64,000 bases of DNA from an uncultured bacterium (GCA_949282215.1 CASDPF010000010.1:1-64000); one strand, 5' to 3'. Counted from the first letter of the stretch, positions 42,823 to 51,534 are shown. Notes: generated from the letters alone by a model not told the origin. Program-made: numbers and translations.

Positions 42823-45138
42823 ATGAATACTTTTGAAACTGACAATTTAATTAAAATGTACAGAGCCGGTTATAAGCTTGTACCGGTTCCTTATAAAAGT
42901 AAACATCCGATTTTAAAAGATTGGAGAAACGCTTATTTTAGAACGGAAGTGGCCTTAAGAGAATATCTTCACGCAACGCCTAAAACCAATATGGCTATTA
43001 TACCTCTTGACGACTGGATTGTTTTAGATATTGACCGGCATAATGGTGATGAGGATTACAGTGAAATTCAAAAATATTTTATTCCGACATTTACAGTTAA
43101 AAGTGGCGGAAACGGGCAACATTACTACTACAAATGTCCGAAAAATTTTAATCAAAAGCTAAGACGAAAGATAAAAGGTTATAATACTATAGAAATACAA
43201 ACATCTTCAATGTGTCTTATTGCCCCCGGAAGTACTCATCCAAACGGAAATAAGTATGTTATTGCAGAGGGAAGTATAGATGAGATAGTAGAAATTCCGC
43301 CAATATTGTTAAAGCTGTGTATCGATGATGGAACGGCTGACGAAAACCCATCTCGAGGATTTTTGACATCAACAACAACCTTTATTCCGACTGGTTCGCG
43401 TAATATAACATTAACATCTGTCGCGGGCAAGTTTTTTGCAATGGGTTTAAACAAAGAGCAGGTACTTACTTTAATAAAAAAAGTGAATGAGGAACAATGT
43501 GACGTTCCTTTACCTGAAAAAGAAATCGACGCTATAGTTAACAGTGTTAGCCGTTACGATAATTATAATCAAAAAATACTGCAGAATAAAAATAAGATGA
43601 ATATTACAGAGCAAATAGACAGTATCCTCAATTTCCCAAAAATAAAACCAGAGGTTAAGAAACGACGGATATGTGTTACAATTATTAAATATCTTATTAA
43701 TGAAGGATACGTTTTTTATAAGGCAAACGATAATTTTTATATATTAGATAGCAAAACGAAAAAATTAATCTGGTTGGATAGAGGTAATAGAAATTTTAAA
43801 AGACTTATATATTCTTGTGGTATAAATCCAGCGAGTGATATGTATAATCATATATTTGAGGCATTGTGTGCACACTGTGATATTAATGGTGATGAAACAG
43901 AAGTATATAAGTTTGCACATGTTGATACTATAAATTTTAATCTATATATTAAAACAGGTATTAAAATACTTAAAATTAGCCCAGATAGTGTGCAACTTTG
44001 TGATAATGGTACGGATAAGGTGATGTTTGCAGATGATGTACTTGTTGAATCTTTTGAATATATTCCGAATCTTTCAGAGGATTATATGGATAAATATTTA
44101 TTTAACAAGCCTAATTATAATGCAACATCTTATCTTAGCCCTGAGGAATTAAAGACGCTATGTAAGATATATTTCTTAGCAATGTTTATGCCGGACTTTC
44201 TTAGAACTAAACCAATAATTTCAACTGTAGGTGCTAAAGGAAGCGGCAAAACTTCCCTGTTACGTATGATGATTAAATGTCTTTATGGCAGGTTGCCTGA
44301 TGTGTTGTCGATGACAAATAAGTTAGAAGATTTAGATACTATTGCCGCGAAACGGCATGTCGTTTTTATTGATAATCTTGACACATACAAGGATACTATT
44401 AATGACAAATTAGCAACCTATGCAACAGGCATAACCAATGAAAAGCGAAGGTTATATTCAAATGGAGAGGTATATCGTGAAAAAATTGATGCCTTTATTG
44501 GAATTTCAACAAGAAATCCTGTTTTTCGCAGGGATGATGTTGCACAGAGAGTTTTGATAATTTATCTTGATACGCTAAAAGAATATAAAAATGAAGCAGC
44601 AATCATTGAACCAATAATAAAGCACCGGAATGAAATACTATCACAGGTTATTGATATGCTTCAAATAATCTTGAAAAGAATGAAAGAGGAGGGAAGTGAT
44701 GTTGAATACACCTCAGCGTTACGTATGTCAGACTTCGCACATTTTACGGCATTATACTTCGGAAATAAAGAGCAAGCGGAAACTCTGCTCAAAAAAGTTT
44801 CTAAAAATCAAAAAGCTCTTGCTACAGAGGGAGATATTCTATTTACATATCTTACAAAATTTGTGTCCGAGGTACAGGATGATGGTTGGTATAATGCCAA
44901 AACTCTTTACCGAAAACTTGATGGACTTGCAGCTGTGGAAGTAGTTGATACTTTATTGAAAAACGATTTTAGAGCAAAATATGATAATCCAGTCAGCCTT
45001 GCAAAACGGCTCCAGAATATTAAAGAAGATGTTGCAGAGTTTATAAAAATAGATACTCAGAAACGCCGTGGGAATATAACATTTTACCGAATCACAGCCG
45101 GAGAAAACTTTAAAGACTGGGAATTTTCTTTACTGTAA
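42823..45138 (+). CDS. Primase-polymerase/helicase replication protein
   Basis: 771 residues with a GGAGG SD. The N-terminal prim-pol domain (AEP type, about 10-165) has LDIDRHNGDED near 67 with the DxD catalytic pair and SGGNGQHYYYK near 90. A PriCT-like segment (GSRNITLTSVAGKFFAMGLN) lies at about 190-250. The C-terminal part is an ATPase/helicase with Walker A GAKGSGKTSLLRM near 469 and Walker B HVVFIDNLD near 510, then RDDVAQRVL-like arginine-finger region. Such bifunctional proteins start replication of plasmids, phages and mobile elements by themselves, which suggests that this element can replicate after excision. Confidence 0.83.
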   Translation: MNTFETDNLIKMYRAGYKLVPVPYKSKHPILKDWRNAYFRTEVALREYLHATPKTNMAIIPLDDWIVLDIDRHNGDEDYSEIQKYFIPTFTVKSGGNGQHYYYKCPKNFNQKLRRKIKGYNTIEIQTSSMCLIAPGSTHPNGNKYVIAEGSIDEIVEIPPILLKLCIDDGTADENPSRGFLTSTTTFIPTGSRNITLTSVAGKFFAMGLNKEQVLTLIKKVNEEQCDVPLPEKEIDAIVNSVSRYDNYNQKILQNKNKMNITEQIDSILNFPKIKPEVKKRRICVTIIKYLINEGYVFYKANDNFYILDSKTKKLIWLDRGNRNFKRLIYSCGINPASDMYNHIFEALCAHCDINGDETEVYKFAHVDTINFNLYIKTGIKILKISPDSVQLCDNGTDKVMFADDVLVESFEYIPNLSEDYMDKYLFNKPNYNATSYLSPEELKTLCKIYFLAMFMPDFLRTKPIISTVGAKGSGKTSLLRMMIKCLYGRLPDVLSMTNKLEDLDTIAAKRHVVFIDNLDTYKDTINDKLATYATGITNEKRRLYSNGEVYREKIDAFIGISTRNPVFRRDDVAQRVLIIYLDTLKEYKNEAAIIEPIIKHRNEILSQVIDMLQIILKRMKEEGSDVEYTSALRMSDFAHFTALYFGNKEQAETLLKKVSKNQKALATEGDILFTYLTKFVSEVQDDGWYNAKTLYRKLDGLAAVEVVDTLLKNDFRAKYDNPVSLAKRLQNIKEDVAEFIKIDTQKRRGNITFYRITAGENFKDWEFSLL

Positions 45139-45549
45139 ATACAAAAATGAGTGAGGTGGTTAAGGTTTTTAGCTGCCTTTTTTCTTTAAATCTTTTTTTT
45201 TACACATATTATTTTTATTTTAAGATGTATAAAATACCTTAACCACCCTAATCAGAGTGCATACTTACAAATTCCTGAACAACAAACATACCCTTGCTTT
45301 GTTCGTTCCCTATCCCAAACCCACCCCGCCACCCTTTAGGGCGGAAGAGTGTATTGTAATTTTTTTTTATTTATAATCACAAGTTGGGGAAAAGTCTCGG
45401 TGAATAAAAATATCTAACTTTCTTATACCTGTCCCTGTCTCAATAATTTATTAACACATATTATTATAAAAACAATCAATAAGCGTTTAGATGTTTTATA
45501 TGTATGAATTATAACTAATTCACAGTAAAGCCTTTTTAATCCGGTATTT
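45139..45549. other. Intergenic region of the element with a GC-rich hairpin
   Basis: No ORF is convincing here. A G+C-rich hairpin near 45325-45345 (CCG-CCA-CCCT-TT-AGGG-CGG) stands out in very AT-rich surroundings and lies downstream of the replication gene; it could be a nick site, origin or terminator. CCTTAACCACCCTAA-type C-rich blocks (45173 and 45238, complementary GTGGTTAAGG and CCTTAACCAC) form a further distant inverted pair. Confidence 0.4.
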
Positions 45550-45722
45550 ACAGGCATAAAACCCTCATTGATTCTGACAACTCATGGCTTATATTAGCAG
45601 ACAAATTCAACTATTCAAGGCACGTTATACCTGCCGGAGGTTCCGCCTTGAATAGTTTTTAATTGCCTGCTTTTGCTGTAGCACATAAGTTTTACAGAAT
45701 AAAATGAGGGTTTTATGCCTGT
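45550..45722. repeat. 173 bp nested palindrome
   Basis: The outer arms are a perfect 20 bp inverted repeat: ACAGGCATAAAACCCTCATT (45550-45569) and its complement at 45703-45722. The pairing continues with ATTCTG / CAGAAT. An inner perfect 13 bp pair, AACTATTCAAGGC (45609-45621) and GCCTTGAATAGTT (45645-45657), flanks a CCGG-containing loop. The right outer arm contains the GAGGG SD and ATG of the next gene. It could be an origin or transfer structure, a folded RNA masking translation, a miniature element, or an invertible segment. Confidence 0.85.
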
Positions 45723-45987
45723 AGAGAAAAGTTTTAATTTGTTACGTTATGTTTATGGTGAATTATTTTTAAATTCATTAAACAAAACGGCTGCTAGTAT
45801 CACTGTTGAGAAGTGGAAGGCCTATGCTTGGCGAAATATTTTACTTTGGCTGAATGAACGTCAGCATATAATGTGTATGCAAATAGAATATGTTAGTCCG
45901 ACACACCAACGTATCAGTTATATGTTTAACGACAGTAACTTATTATATCCCCAATACATATTATATTTAAAGCGATTAGCGGAATAG
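45715..45987 (+). CDS. Small hypothetical protein of mobile element
   Basis: 90 residues, starting inside the right arm of the nested palindrome (TGAGGG SD, ATG 45715). Aromatic and basic, with VEKWKAYAWRNILLWLNERQ as a long amphipathic helix and a terminal YPQYILYLKRLAE. No cysteine pattern, no signal peptide. I do not recognise it. The overlap of its start with the palindrome suggests translational control by RNA folding. Confidence 0.6.
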   Translation: MPVEKSFNLLRYVYGELFLNSLNKTAASITVEKWKAYAWRNILLWLNERQHIMCMQIEYVSPTHQRISYMFNDSNLLYPQYILYLKRLAE

Positions 45988-46120
45988 GCATACTTACATT
46001 GGAATGTCAAATTACTTTTTAAGCCGTGCTTATTTTATTCGGGTCTATTTTACTAATGGAATATTTTTCTACACAGTTTAATCAGCTTTTAAAAGTTCAC
46101 AGAACAGAAAGGATTATATT

Positions 46121-46933
46121 ATGAAACAAGCTTATAAAGAAAAAATTACTAACCAGATTATTAAAGCACTTGAACAAGATAAAATTCCTTGGGTTTCTCC
46201 ATTTGAACAACAACTTATCTCCATTAATTACCTGACCAAAAGACCATACAATGGTGTAAATCTATTGTCATTGTGGGTTACAGGTATGGTGCGGGGCTAT
46301 ACCGGAAATTACTGGATAGGGTTTAGGCAGGCTAATCAGATTGGTGGAAGGGTTAGAAAAGGTGAAAAGGGGACACCTATAACTGTATGTTGTCCGTTAA
46401 GGATTGAAAAAACAGAGGATGATAAAGATGTTCAAAGATATTATTATAAAACTGATTATGTATTTAATCTATATTCCCAGATTGAGGGTGTAGATTTTGA
46501 TACAGAATTGCATGCGTACAGACCGATAAAAGAATTGGATAACCTGGTAATCCATACCGGCATGAGGGTAAGATATCAGGGTGAGCGAGCTTATTATTCA
46601 GCTAAAGGCGATTTTATAAATATGCCATTTAAATCAAAATTTAAAACACAGACTGCATATTACCAAACGTTAGCACATGAGCTAATCCATTCTACAATGA
46701 AAGACTGCAGATGTAACTGGGAGAATGATAATAGAGCATTAGAAGAATTAATTGCAGAAATAGGAGCTGCATATTTGTTTGCAGAGTATGGAGTAAAGGC
46801 TGACTTGCATACCGCCGCTTATATACAAAGCTGGATAAAAGAATTAAAAAACGATACAGATTATATTTTTAAGGCTTCAAAATCTGCAAAATACGCTGTA
46901 AAGTTTCTGCTTAGTTCTAACGTAAAGATTTAA
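46121..46933 (+). CDS. ArdC-like antirestriction protein
   Basis: 270 residues after an AAAGGA SD. The N-terminal ArdC ssDNA-binding domain (DUF1738) is visible: KITNQIIKALEQDKIPWVSPF, RPYNGVNLLSLW, RVRKGEKGTPI and DYVFNLYSQIEGVD. The C-terminal half is a zincin-like metallopeptidase with HELIHST near residue 188 and a downstream ELIAEIGAAYL glutamate helix. ArdC proteins travel with transferred single-stranded DNA on conjugative elements and protect it from restriction. It overlaps the convergent XRE gene by 17 bp. It supports a conjugative or mobilisable history of the region. Confidence 0.85.
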   Translation: MKQAYKEKITNQIIKALEQDKIPWVSPFEQQLISINYLTKRPYNGVNLLSLWVTGMVRGYTGNYWIGFRQANQIGGRVRKGEKGTPITVCCPLRIEKTEDDKDVQRYYYKTDYVFNLYSQIEGVDFDTELHAYRPIKELDNLVIHTGMRVRYQGERAYYSAKGDFINMPFKSKFKTQTAYYQTLAHELIHSTMKDCRCNWENDNRALEELIAEIGAAYLFAEYGVKADLHTAAYIQSWIKELKNDTDYIFKASKSAKYAVKFLLSSNVKI

Positions 46934-47234
46934 CCATTCTATATACAGCGGTTAAATCTTCCGGAGTAAGATACTCAATGTTTGTTTTGATATAATCTGC
47001 CATATTTTGTTGATTCATATCCAAATGTTGAAAGTCGAAAAGAGCTTGTAAATCAATATTTAAAGCTGTTGCAATTTCTAATAAAGCCTTAGACGGAAAT
47101 GTGTCGCCGCATTCAATATGACTTAAATTTCTCTGGTCAATATTAGCAAGCTCAGCAAGCTGCTGTTGAGAAATTCCCTGAGCTTTACGAAGTTCTTTAA
47201 TTCGTTTACCTAAAAGTTTTTTAATATCATTCAT
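46917..47234 (-). CDS. XRE-family transcriptional regulator
   Basis: 105 residues. The HTH is complete: GKRIKELRKAQGISQQQLAELANIDQRNLSHIECGDTFPS, with LEIATALNIDLQALF as the last helix. The C-terminal tail (DYIKTNIEYLTPEDLTAVYRMVKSL) resembles that of the XRE protein at 49719. It is divergent from the 47386 exported-protein gene; the 150 bp between contains AT-rich inverted stretches likely to be operator sites. Probably a repressor of the element's cargo or transfer genes. Confidence 0.85.
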   Translation of the reverse strand: MNDIKKLLGKRIKELRKAQGISQQQLAELANIDQRNLSHIECGDTFPSKALLEIATALNIDLQALFDFQHLDMNQQNMADYIKTNIEYLTPEDLTAVYRMVKSLR

Positions 47235-47385
47235 AACCTTACCTCAAGAATAACTGTTCTTTTCCATTATTTGAACGATATTATTTGAATAAATATTGAC
47301 ATTAAGACAATTTATATAGTAATTTACAATATATATTGGTATAATATTTAATTTTTAGAAAGTTTATTATGTAGAAAGGACATGT

Positions 47386-47673
47386 ATGAAAATTTTTACT
47401 ATTGTTATTTCGTTATTAGTTTTTTCTGTTTCTCCATTATTGGCCGCACAGATTAATTATGATAGTTACCCATCGGGTTTTAATGGTGAAAGGACTGGAA
47501 CTGTATGGCTTAATCATGAAAAATATGATGTTACTGAAAGACCTACTTTTGGAGGACAAACTGAAGTGGAAATAAAAAATTTCAATAATACATTTAGAGG
47601 CACTGTTGATTCTTTCGGATATGGAACTTTAAGAGATTTTAACGGTAATACAGTAAAAATAAAACCGTATTAA
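47386..47673 (+). CDS. Small exported protein
   Basis: 95 residues with a clear signal peptide (MKIFTIVISLLVFSVSPLLA, cleavage before AQINYD). The mature part is beta-rich, with YPSGFNGERTGTVWLNHEKY, GGQTEVEIKNFNNTFRGT and a final GYGTLRDFNGNTVKIKPY. No cysteine or known domain. AGAAAGGA lies eight bases before the ATG. It heads a likely operon with two exported TPR proteins. Confidence 0.7.
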   Translation: MKIFTIVISLLVFSVSPLLAAQINYDSYPSGFNGERTGTVWLNHEKYDVTERPTFGGQTEVEIKNFNNTFRGTVDSFGYGTLRDFNGNTVKIKPY

Positions 47674-47690
47674 ATGAAAGGTAGGATATT

Positions 47691-48479
47691 TTGAAAAGAA
47701 AATTTTGTGTGACTTTATTAATAATTTGTGGTTTGGGCTTTCAATTTTTTTTAATATCTAGTGCTGGAAATGATACTATTAATATATATGATTTGAATGA
47801 GCAGCAGACTGCAATACAAGCAATAAATGAGTTATATTCCGGAAATCCTGAAAAAGCGTATATTTTAATTAATGAAGCTATTAAAGTAGAGCCAAATGCT
47901 CCCCAGCTATATAACACAAGAGCTCTAGTCCGAGGTGCATTACATGATTATTACGGAGCTTTTGACGATTATGCTCATGCAATATTCTTAGCTACGGATT
48001 ATCCTACACCATATTATAATAGGGCTAATCTATTAAGAGATTTAGGGCAGTATCAAAAAGCACTTTCTGATTATAATGCCGCAATAGCTTTTAATTTTAA
48101 AGGTGGTGGTGCTTATATTAATAGAGGGTATGTAAAACTGGAGCAATTACAGGATATTGAAGGGGCTTTTTCTGATTTTGATACTGCAATTAAAAGCGGT
48201 GATGAAAGTGAAGGGGCGTATTATGGTCGAGCCGTGTGCAATTACCATAAAGGGTATTATGAGAAAACAATAAGTGACGCAACTAAAGCTATTCTTTTAA
48301 ATTATAAAAATCCGGATGCTTATCTCATACGTGGTCAGGCAAAGATAAAATTAAAGCAAATACAATCAGGTTTACAGGATTTGCAGTGGGCAGAGCAGCA
48401 GTACAATCAGCTATTAGATACTAGTGGTGCTAAAAAAGCGAAAGACTTGTATATTTATTATTCTAGAAAAGGTTCTTAA
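47691..48479 (+). CDS. Exported tetratricopeptide-repeat protein
   Basis: 262 residues from TTG 47691 (AGGTAGGA SD). A signal peptide or N-terminal anchor covers residues 1-27. Five or more TPR-like units follow: NPEKAYILINEAIKVEPNAPQLYNTRALVRG, DYYGAFDDYAHAIFLATDYPTPYYNRANL, QYQKALSDYNAAI, DIEGAFSDFDTAI and YYEKTISDATKAIL. TPR proteins bind partner proteins. It lies 17 bp after the small exported-protein gene and 20 bp before another TPR protein, so the three are probably co-expressed cell-envelope proteins carried by the element. Confidence 0.78.
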   Translation: MKRKFCVTLLIICGLGFQFFLISSAGNDTINIYDLNEQQTAIQAINELYSGNPEKAYILINEAIKVEPNAPQLYNTRALVRGALHDYYGAFDDYAHAIFLATDYPTPYYNRANLLRDLGQYQKALSDYNAAIAFNFKGGGAYINRGYVKLEQLQDIEGAFSDFDTAIKSGDESEGAYYGRAVCNYHKGYYEKTISDATKAILLNYKNPDAYLIRGQAKIKLKQIQSGLQDLQWAEQQYNQLLDTSGAKKAKDLYIYYSRKGS

Positions 48480-48499
48480 TCGTGGTAAGTAGGTGTTAT

Positions 48500-48871
48500 A
48501 TGAAAAAATCATTACTTTGTTTTTTATTTGTTCTTATTTTTAATATTACATTTAGTTATGCCGGAACAGTTAAGGATTTACCTAAAAATAATCCGCTGCG
48601 TTATTATGCAGAGAAAGCTAGTGCTGCATACTATTCAAAGAATTATTATGTCGCAATAGAAAATTATTCCAAAGCTTTAGAGATACATAAAGTTCCGGAC
48701 GGGTATCTTTATAGAGGATATTCCTATTTATATACGAAGCAATATGAGTTAGCCAAAAAAGACTTTATCACGGTAATAGCACTATGTCAGTACTATAATG
48801 ATGAGCGTTGTAAAGAATATTCATATTATGCCGCTGATTTGTTAAACCTGTTAGATAATATTAAGTACTAA
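48500..48871 (+). CDS. Small exported TPR protein
   Basis: About 123 residues from ATG 48500; the frame is open to 48482 but the signal peptide MKKSLLCFLFVLIFNITFSYA begins at 48500. One or two TPR units follow (SKNYYVAIENYSKALEIHKVP and KQYELAKKDFITVIALCQ). It resembles a shortened version of the upstream TPR protein and may arise from the same ancestor. Periplasmic or envelope location is likely. Its partner and role are unknown. Confidence 0.7.
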   Translation: MKKSLLCFLFVLIFNITFSYAGTVKDLPKNNPLRYYAEKASAAYYSKNYYVAIENYSKALEIHKVPDGYLYRGYSYLYTKQYELAKKDFITVIALCQYYNDERCKEYSYYAADLLNLLDNIKY

Positions 48872-48989
48872 CTTGTGTTATCCGACTGGCATGGGGATTT
48901 TTATAAGGATATATAATATCTAAAATACATGTGCTACATGAATTTGAACCTGTGCATACCTACATTTATAATAAGGATTTTTGCAAACA

Positions 48990-49514
48990 ATGAACAGGCA
49001 TATAAGAAAATATTATGAACAATTAATCTCCAAAGAAGAATCGATTACTATAATAGGAAGTCAGGTGGAATTGTTAAAAGTTCTTGCTAAGGGTTATACC
49101 CTAAAAGTTACGGCAGAAAAGCTAAACACTTCATATAACAACATACAAAAACGAACCCAGCTTTTATATAAAAAGTTCAATGTGAATAATAGACAGAACT
49201 TAATCTCTGTGGCATTGAAATTTAATATAATTCCATATTCCGCGGTTACAAACAAATTTCGTGAGCGTTTCTGTAAAAAATCAAGGCTATACGAATATGC
49301 AGAACCTGTCCTAAAAGAACCCCTTACAGAAATGGAAATTGAATACTTAAAGTTATCGTCACAGGGTAAACGCAAGAATGAGATAATAGAAGAACTTAAT
49401 CTTTTGAATATGAATTACTGTAATTATGTTTTATCGCAGGTATGCCGTAAACTAAATTCCAAAAATATAACGCAGGCGGTATCAAATGCGTTTCGTTTAA
49501 ATATTATTGAGTAA
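48990..49514 (+). CDS. Protein with two LuxR-type helix-turn-helix domains
   Basis: 174 residues from ATG 48990 (AAGGA 12 bases upstream; a TTG at 48981 is the alternative). Two HTH units of the LuxR/GerE type are arranged in tandem: ELLKVLAKGYTLKVTAEKLN with NIQKRTQLLYKKFNVNNRQNL, and EIEYLKLSSQGKRKNEIIEEL with NYVLSQVCRKLNSKNITQAV. There is no receiver or ligand-binding domain. A single chain with two DNA-binding units could bind a half-site pair as a monomer. It follows the TPR genes after 118 bp and may control them. Confidence 0.65.
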   Translation: MNRHIRKYYEQLISKEESITIIGSQVELLKVLAKGYTLKVTAEKLNTSYNNIQKRTQLLYKKFNVNNRQNLISVALKFNIIPYSAVTNKFRERFCKKSRLYEYAEPVLKEPLTEMEIEYLKLSSQGKRKNEIIEELNLLNMNYCNYVLSQVCRKLNSKNITQAVSNAFRLNIIE

Positions 49515-49651
49515 GTTTTTATGAAGTTTAAAATATTACTATATTTTAGTGGAAGATAAACTTCTAAAACCATAATCCTGATTCAATTTTACGGAAATAT
49601 TATTTAAAAACTATAGACAAAAATTGTCCCTAATATTTTATATACAAGTTT

Positions 49652-49675
49652 AATTTGTATTAATATATACAAATT
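49652..49675. promoter_or_regulatory. AT-rich palindrome upstream of XRE gene, candidate operator
   Basis: AATTTGTAT and ATACAAATT are perfect nine-base arms with a six-base centre, 44 bp before the XRE start at 49719. A second TACAA half-site lies nearby at about 49641. Autoregulation by the XRE protein is a reasonable guess. Confidence 0.45.
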
Positions 49676-49718
49676 GTATTATATAGAAAGAACCTGAAAA
49701 CTAATATATTCTTTTATT

Positions 49719-50042
49719 ATGGATGAATTTTTAGAGAAGTTTGGAGAAAAAGTCAAAGGATATAGGGAGTTATGTGGTTATAGCCAGGAGAGATTAGCGG
49801 AATTATCTGAGGTTTCTACTAATACAATCAATTCTATTGAGAACGGAAAGACTTTTTTAACATACCAGACTTTAAAAAATATATGTTCTGCTCTTAATGT
49901 AACAGCACCGGATTTATTTAATATAGAGGTCAAAAACTATAGTGTTGAGGATAAACTGTTACATCAAATAATTGTCCGAGCAAAATCCCTAACCCCTGCA
50001 CAACAAAAACAAGTTATTGAAATCCTAAAAACATTTGAGTAA
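49719..50042 (+). CDS. XRE-family transcriptional regulator
   Basis: 107 residues. HTH: FGEKVKGYRELCGYSQERLAELSEVSTNTINSIENGKTF, then YQTLKNICSALNVTAPDLF. The tail (LLHQIIVRAKSLTPAQQKQVIEILKTF) is like that of the XRE protein at 46917-47234, though the proteins are otherwise different. It lies eight bases before a membrane-protein gene with which it is probably co-transcribed. A 24 bp palindrome precedes it. Confidence 0.85.
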   Translation: MDEFLEKFGEKVKGYRELCGYSQERLAELSEVSTNTINSIENGKTFLTYQTLKNICSALNVTAPDLFNIEVKNYSVEDKLLHQIIVRAKSLTPAQQKQVIEILKTFE

Positions 50043-50050
50043 TATATTAT

Positions 50051-50773
50051 ATGCTATCAGAACTCAATCAATTTGCAAAAGATTATGAATATTTAATAAA
50101 AGCCATTGGAACGTTACTACCATTTTTAGTTACATTATTTATGGCTATTATAGCTTATCAGCAATGGCTTATTAATAAACGAAATGAGTATATTTCATAC
50201 TCCGAAAAAATGCTTAACAAAATCTATAAGCCATTAAAAAGTTGTACAGAAGAATTTAATAAAATACTGTTGAATAGTGAAGATAAGGTTAATCTTATAA
50301 ACAGTGTCTTGAAATATGTAAATGTAATAAAAGATATAATAAAAGAAAATTCTTATTTAATTTGTCATTCCGATTATGAAATGATTCTATGTTCTTTAAA
50401 ACACTTTATAAACAATCTGGAACAATTAAAAAATCAGGATAAGAATATAAAGAAAAGATTGATAATTGTTTATAAACTCTTATGTTCTGGAGCAAATTCG
50501 TTTTTTGCCTTAAGAGAGTTAGACAGTTATAGATTTGATAGAAATTTAACTATATATGAAGTTATATTTAATTTTATAATAGCTATTTATAGATTTTTTG
50601 TTCCTAAGTTTATACAAAAATTTATAAGAAAAATTCTAATCCCATTGATTTTATTGCTTTATATTATATATACTTTAATAAAATTACTTCCACGATTTTT
50701 ATTTCAAATCTTAAAAATTATATTTAAGATGTCTCTTTTAAATATTAAGAAACTAGTTAAAAAAAATATTTAA
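50051..50773 (+). CDS. Membrane protein with coiled cytoplasmic region
   Basis: 240 residues. One membrane segment near residues 18-40 (TLLPFLVTLFMAIIAYQQWL), a long hydrophilic helical middle (about 45-165) with LKSCTEEFNKILLNSEDKVN, and a second strongly hydrophobic region near 195-225 with repeated Ile/Leu, followed by a lysine-rich end. No enzyme motif. It follows an XRE regulator directly (eight bases), a layout seen for exclusion, immunity or membrane-toxin functions on mobile elements, but the role is not proven. Confidence 0.55.
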   Translation: MLSELNQFAKDYEYLIKAIGTLLPFLVTLFMAIIAYQQWLINKRNEYISYSEKMLNKIYKPLKSCTEEFNKILLNSEDKVNLINSVLKYVNVIKDIIKENSYLICHSDYEMILCSLKHFINNLEQLKNQDKNIKKRLIIVYKLLCSGANSFFALRELDSYRFDRNLTIYEVIFNFIIAIYRFFVPKFIQKFIRKILIPLILLLYIIYTLIKLLPRFLFQILKIIFKMSLLNIKKLVKKNI

Positions 50774-50808
50774 TGGACTATGCCGGACAAAAGAATATAA
50801 AATAGAGT

Positions 50809-51090
50809 TTACATAAACTTCTTTTCATCTCTATCCATAGCTTGTTTTAGGGTGGATTTAATGTATGTTTGATAAGGCATACCAAGTTTTTGTGCGATTT
50901 TTTTTGCTCTTTTAATCTCAAATTCGGACCAGCGGAAATTAACGTTGGCAGTTTGTTTCATTTCCGCAATATCAGAATCAGCCTGAGCTTCAAAATCCTG
51001 AATAAGTTGTTCTTCTGCTGGTGACGGAGTGTAGTCACAAACTTCTGCCATGCCAACAGTAGGAATATGTTCAATTCTATTTTTATCCAT
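50809..51090 (-). CDS. CopG-family (ribbon-helix-helix) antitoxin
   Basis: 93 residues. The C-terminal half has VNFRWSEFEIKRAKKIAQKLGMPYQTYIKSTLKQAM, the beta strand and two helices of the CopG antitoxin family; the N-terminus (HIPTVGMAEVCDYTPSPAEE) should wrap the toxin. An AGGAGG SD is present upstream of ATG 51090, inside the toxin gene end (8 bp overlap). Order toxin-antitoxin is the reverse of the classic order. The dimer is likely to repress the shared promoter. Confidence 0.78.
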   Translation of the reverse strand: MDKNRIEHIPTVGMAEVCDYTPSPAEEQLIQDFEAQADSDIAEMKQTANVNFRWSEFEIKRAKKIAQKLGMPYQTYIKSTLKQAMDRDEKKFM

Positions 51091-51373
51091 CTTGACCTCC
51101 TTGGTGAAAAGCTGTTATTAACAATATATCTTGTTCTTTAAGGTAAGTATAAAAAACAGTTATATCTAAACTGCTGCTGTATAATTCATATCGTTTGCGT
51201 TCTTCATTGTAGATTTCAGATGTTTTAGAAAAGTAAGCCGCGATAGCCTGTTGCGGGGTAACTAAATGTCTGATGTACATATGATATTCAAACTCATTTG
51301 TCAAAGGGTTTAAATCCATTTTTACAACGAATTTTTGTCCTTTAATTTTGAACATTTTATATTTGTACTGCAT
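51083..51373 (-). CDS. Putative toxin of CopG-type toxin-antitoxin pair
   Basis: About 96 residues from ATG 51373; the open frame reaches 51424 but TTGACA - 16 bp - TAATAA on the minus strand lies within that stretch, so a leaderless start at 51373 (or ATG 51355) is likely. The sequence KFVVKMDLNPLTNEFEYHMYIRHLVTPQQAI, then RYELYSSSLDITVFYTYLKEQDILLITAF, is a compact alpha/beta protein of the kind paired with CopG antitoxins; an RNase fold of the RelE/BrnT type is possible. It overlaps the antitoxin by 8 bp. Confidence 0.62.
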   Translation of the reverse strand: MQYKYKMFKIKGQKFVVKMDLNPLTNEFEYHMYIRHLVTPQQAIAAYFSKTSEIYNEERKRYELYSSSLDITVFYTYLKEQDILLITAFHQGGQDG

Positions 51374-51464
51374 ATTAATATTATTACATATTGTGTTGTA
51401 AATGTCAATACATTGTAAAGACATTCATATAAGTGAGATATTTTTAAGCAACATCTTTAAGTAT

Positions 51465-51492
51465 CGCCCAAGTTCGAATCTTGCGTGCCAGA
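51465..51492 (+). other. tRNA-like 3' fragment, candidate far attachment site
   Basis: CCCAAGTTCGAATCTTGCGTGCCAG-like sequence forms a T-arm (CAAG, loop TTCGAAT, CTTG) and continues to a CCAGAGGGTA end. It shares GTTCGAATC with the tRNA-Arg T-arm (39703-39711) and a CCA-GGGTA end. No 5' half of a tRNA is present. It may be the right-hand attachment remnant of the element or a relic of another tRNA. Confidence 0.4.
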
Positions 51493-51507
51493 GGGTAGAC
51501 TTAAAAA

Positions 51508-51534
51508 AGACTAGTTTAAACTAGTCTTTTTTTA
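51508..51534. terminator. Palindromic terminator
   Basis: AAGACTAGTTT and AAACTAGTCTT form an 11 bp perfect palindrome flanked by an A run and TTTTTTTATT. It follows the tRNA-like fragment and precedes the methyltransferase gene. Confidence 0.9.

Noticed and set aside
45550-45722. Retron msr-msd or integron attC site
   Set aside because: There is no reverse transcriptase or integron integrase nearby; the structure alone is not enough.
45550-45722. Insertion sequence terminal inverted repeats
   Set aside because: No transposase lies inside or beside the 173 bp and I saw no clear target-site duplication.
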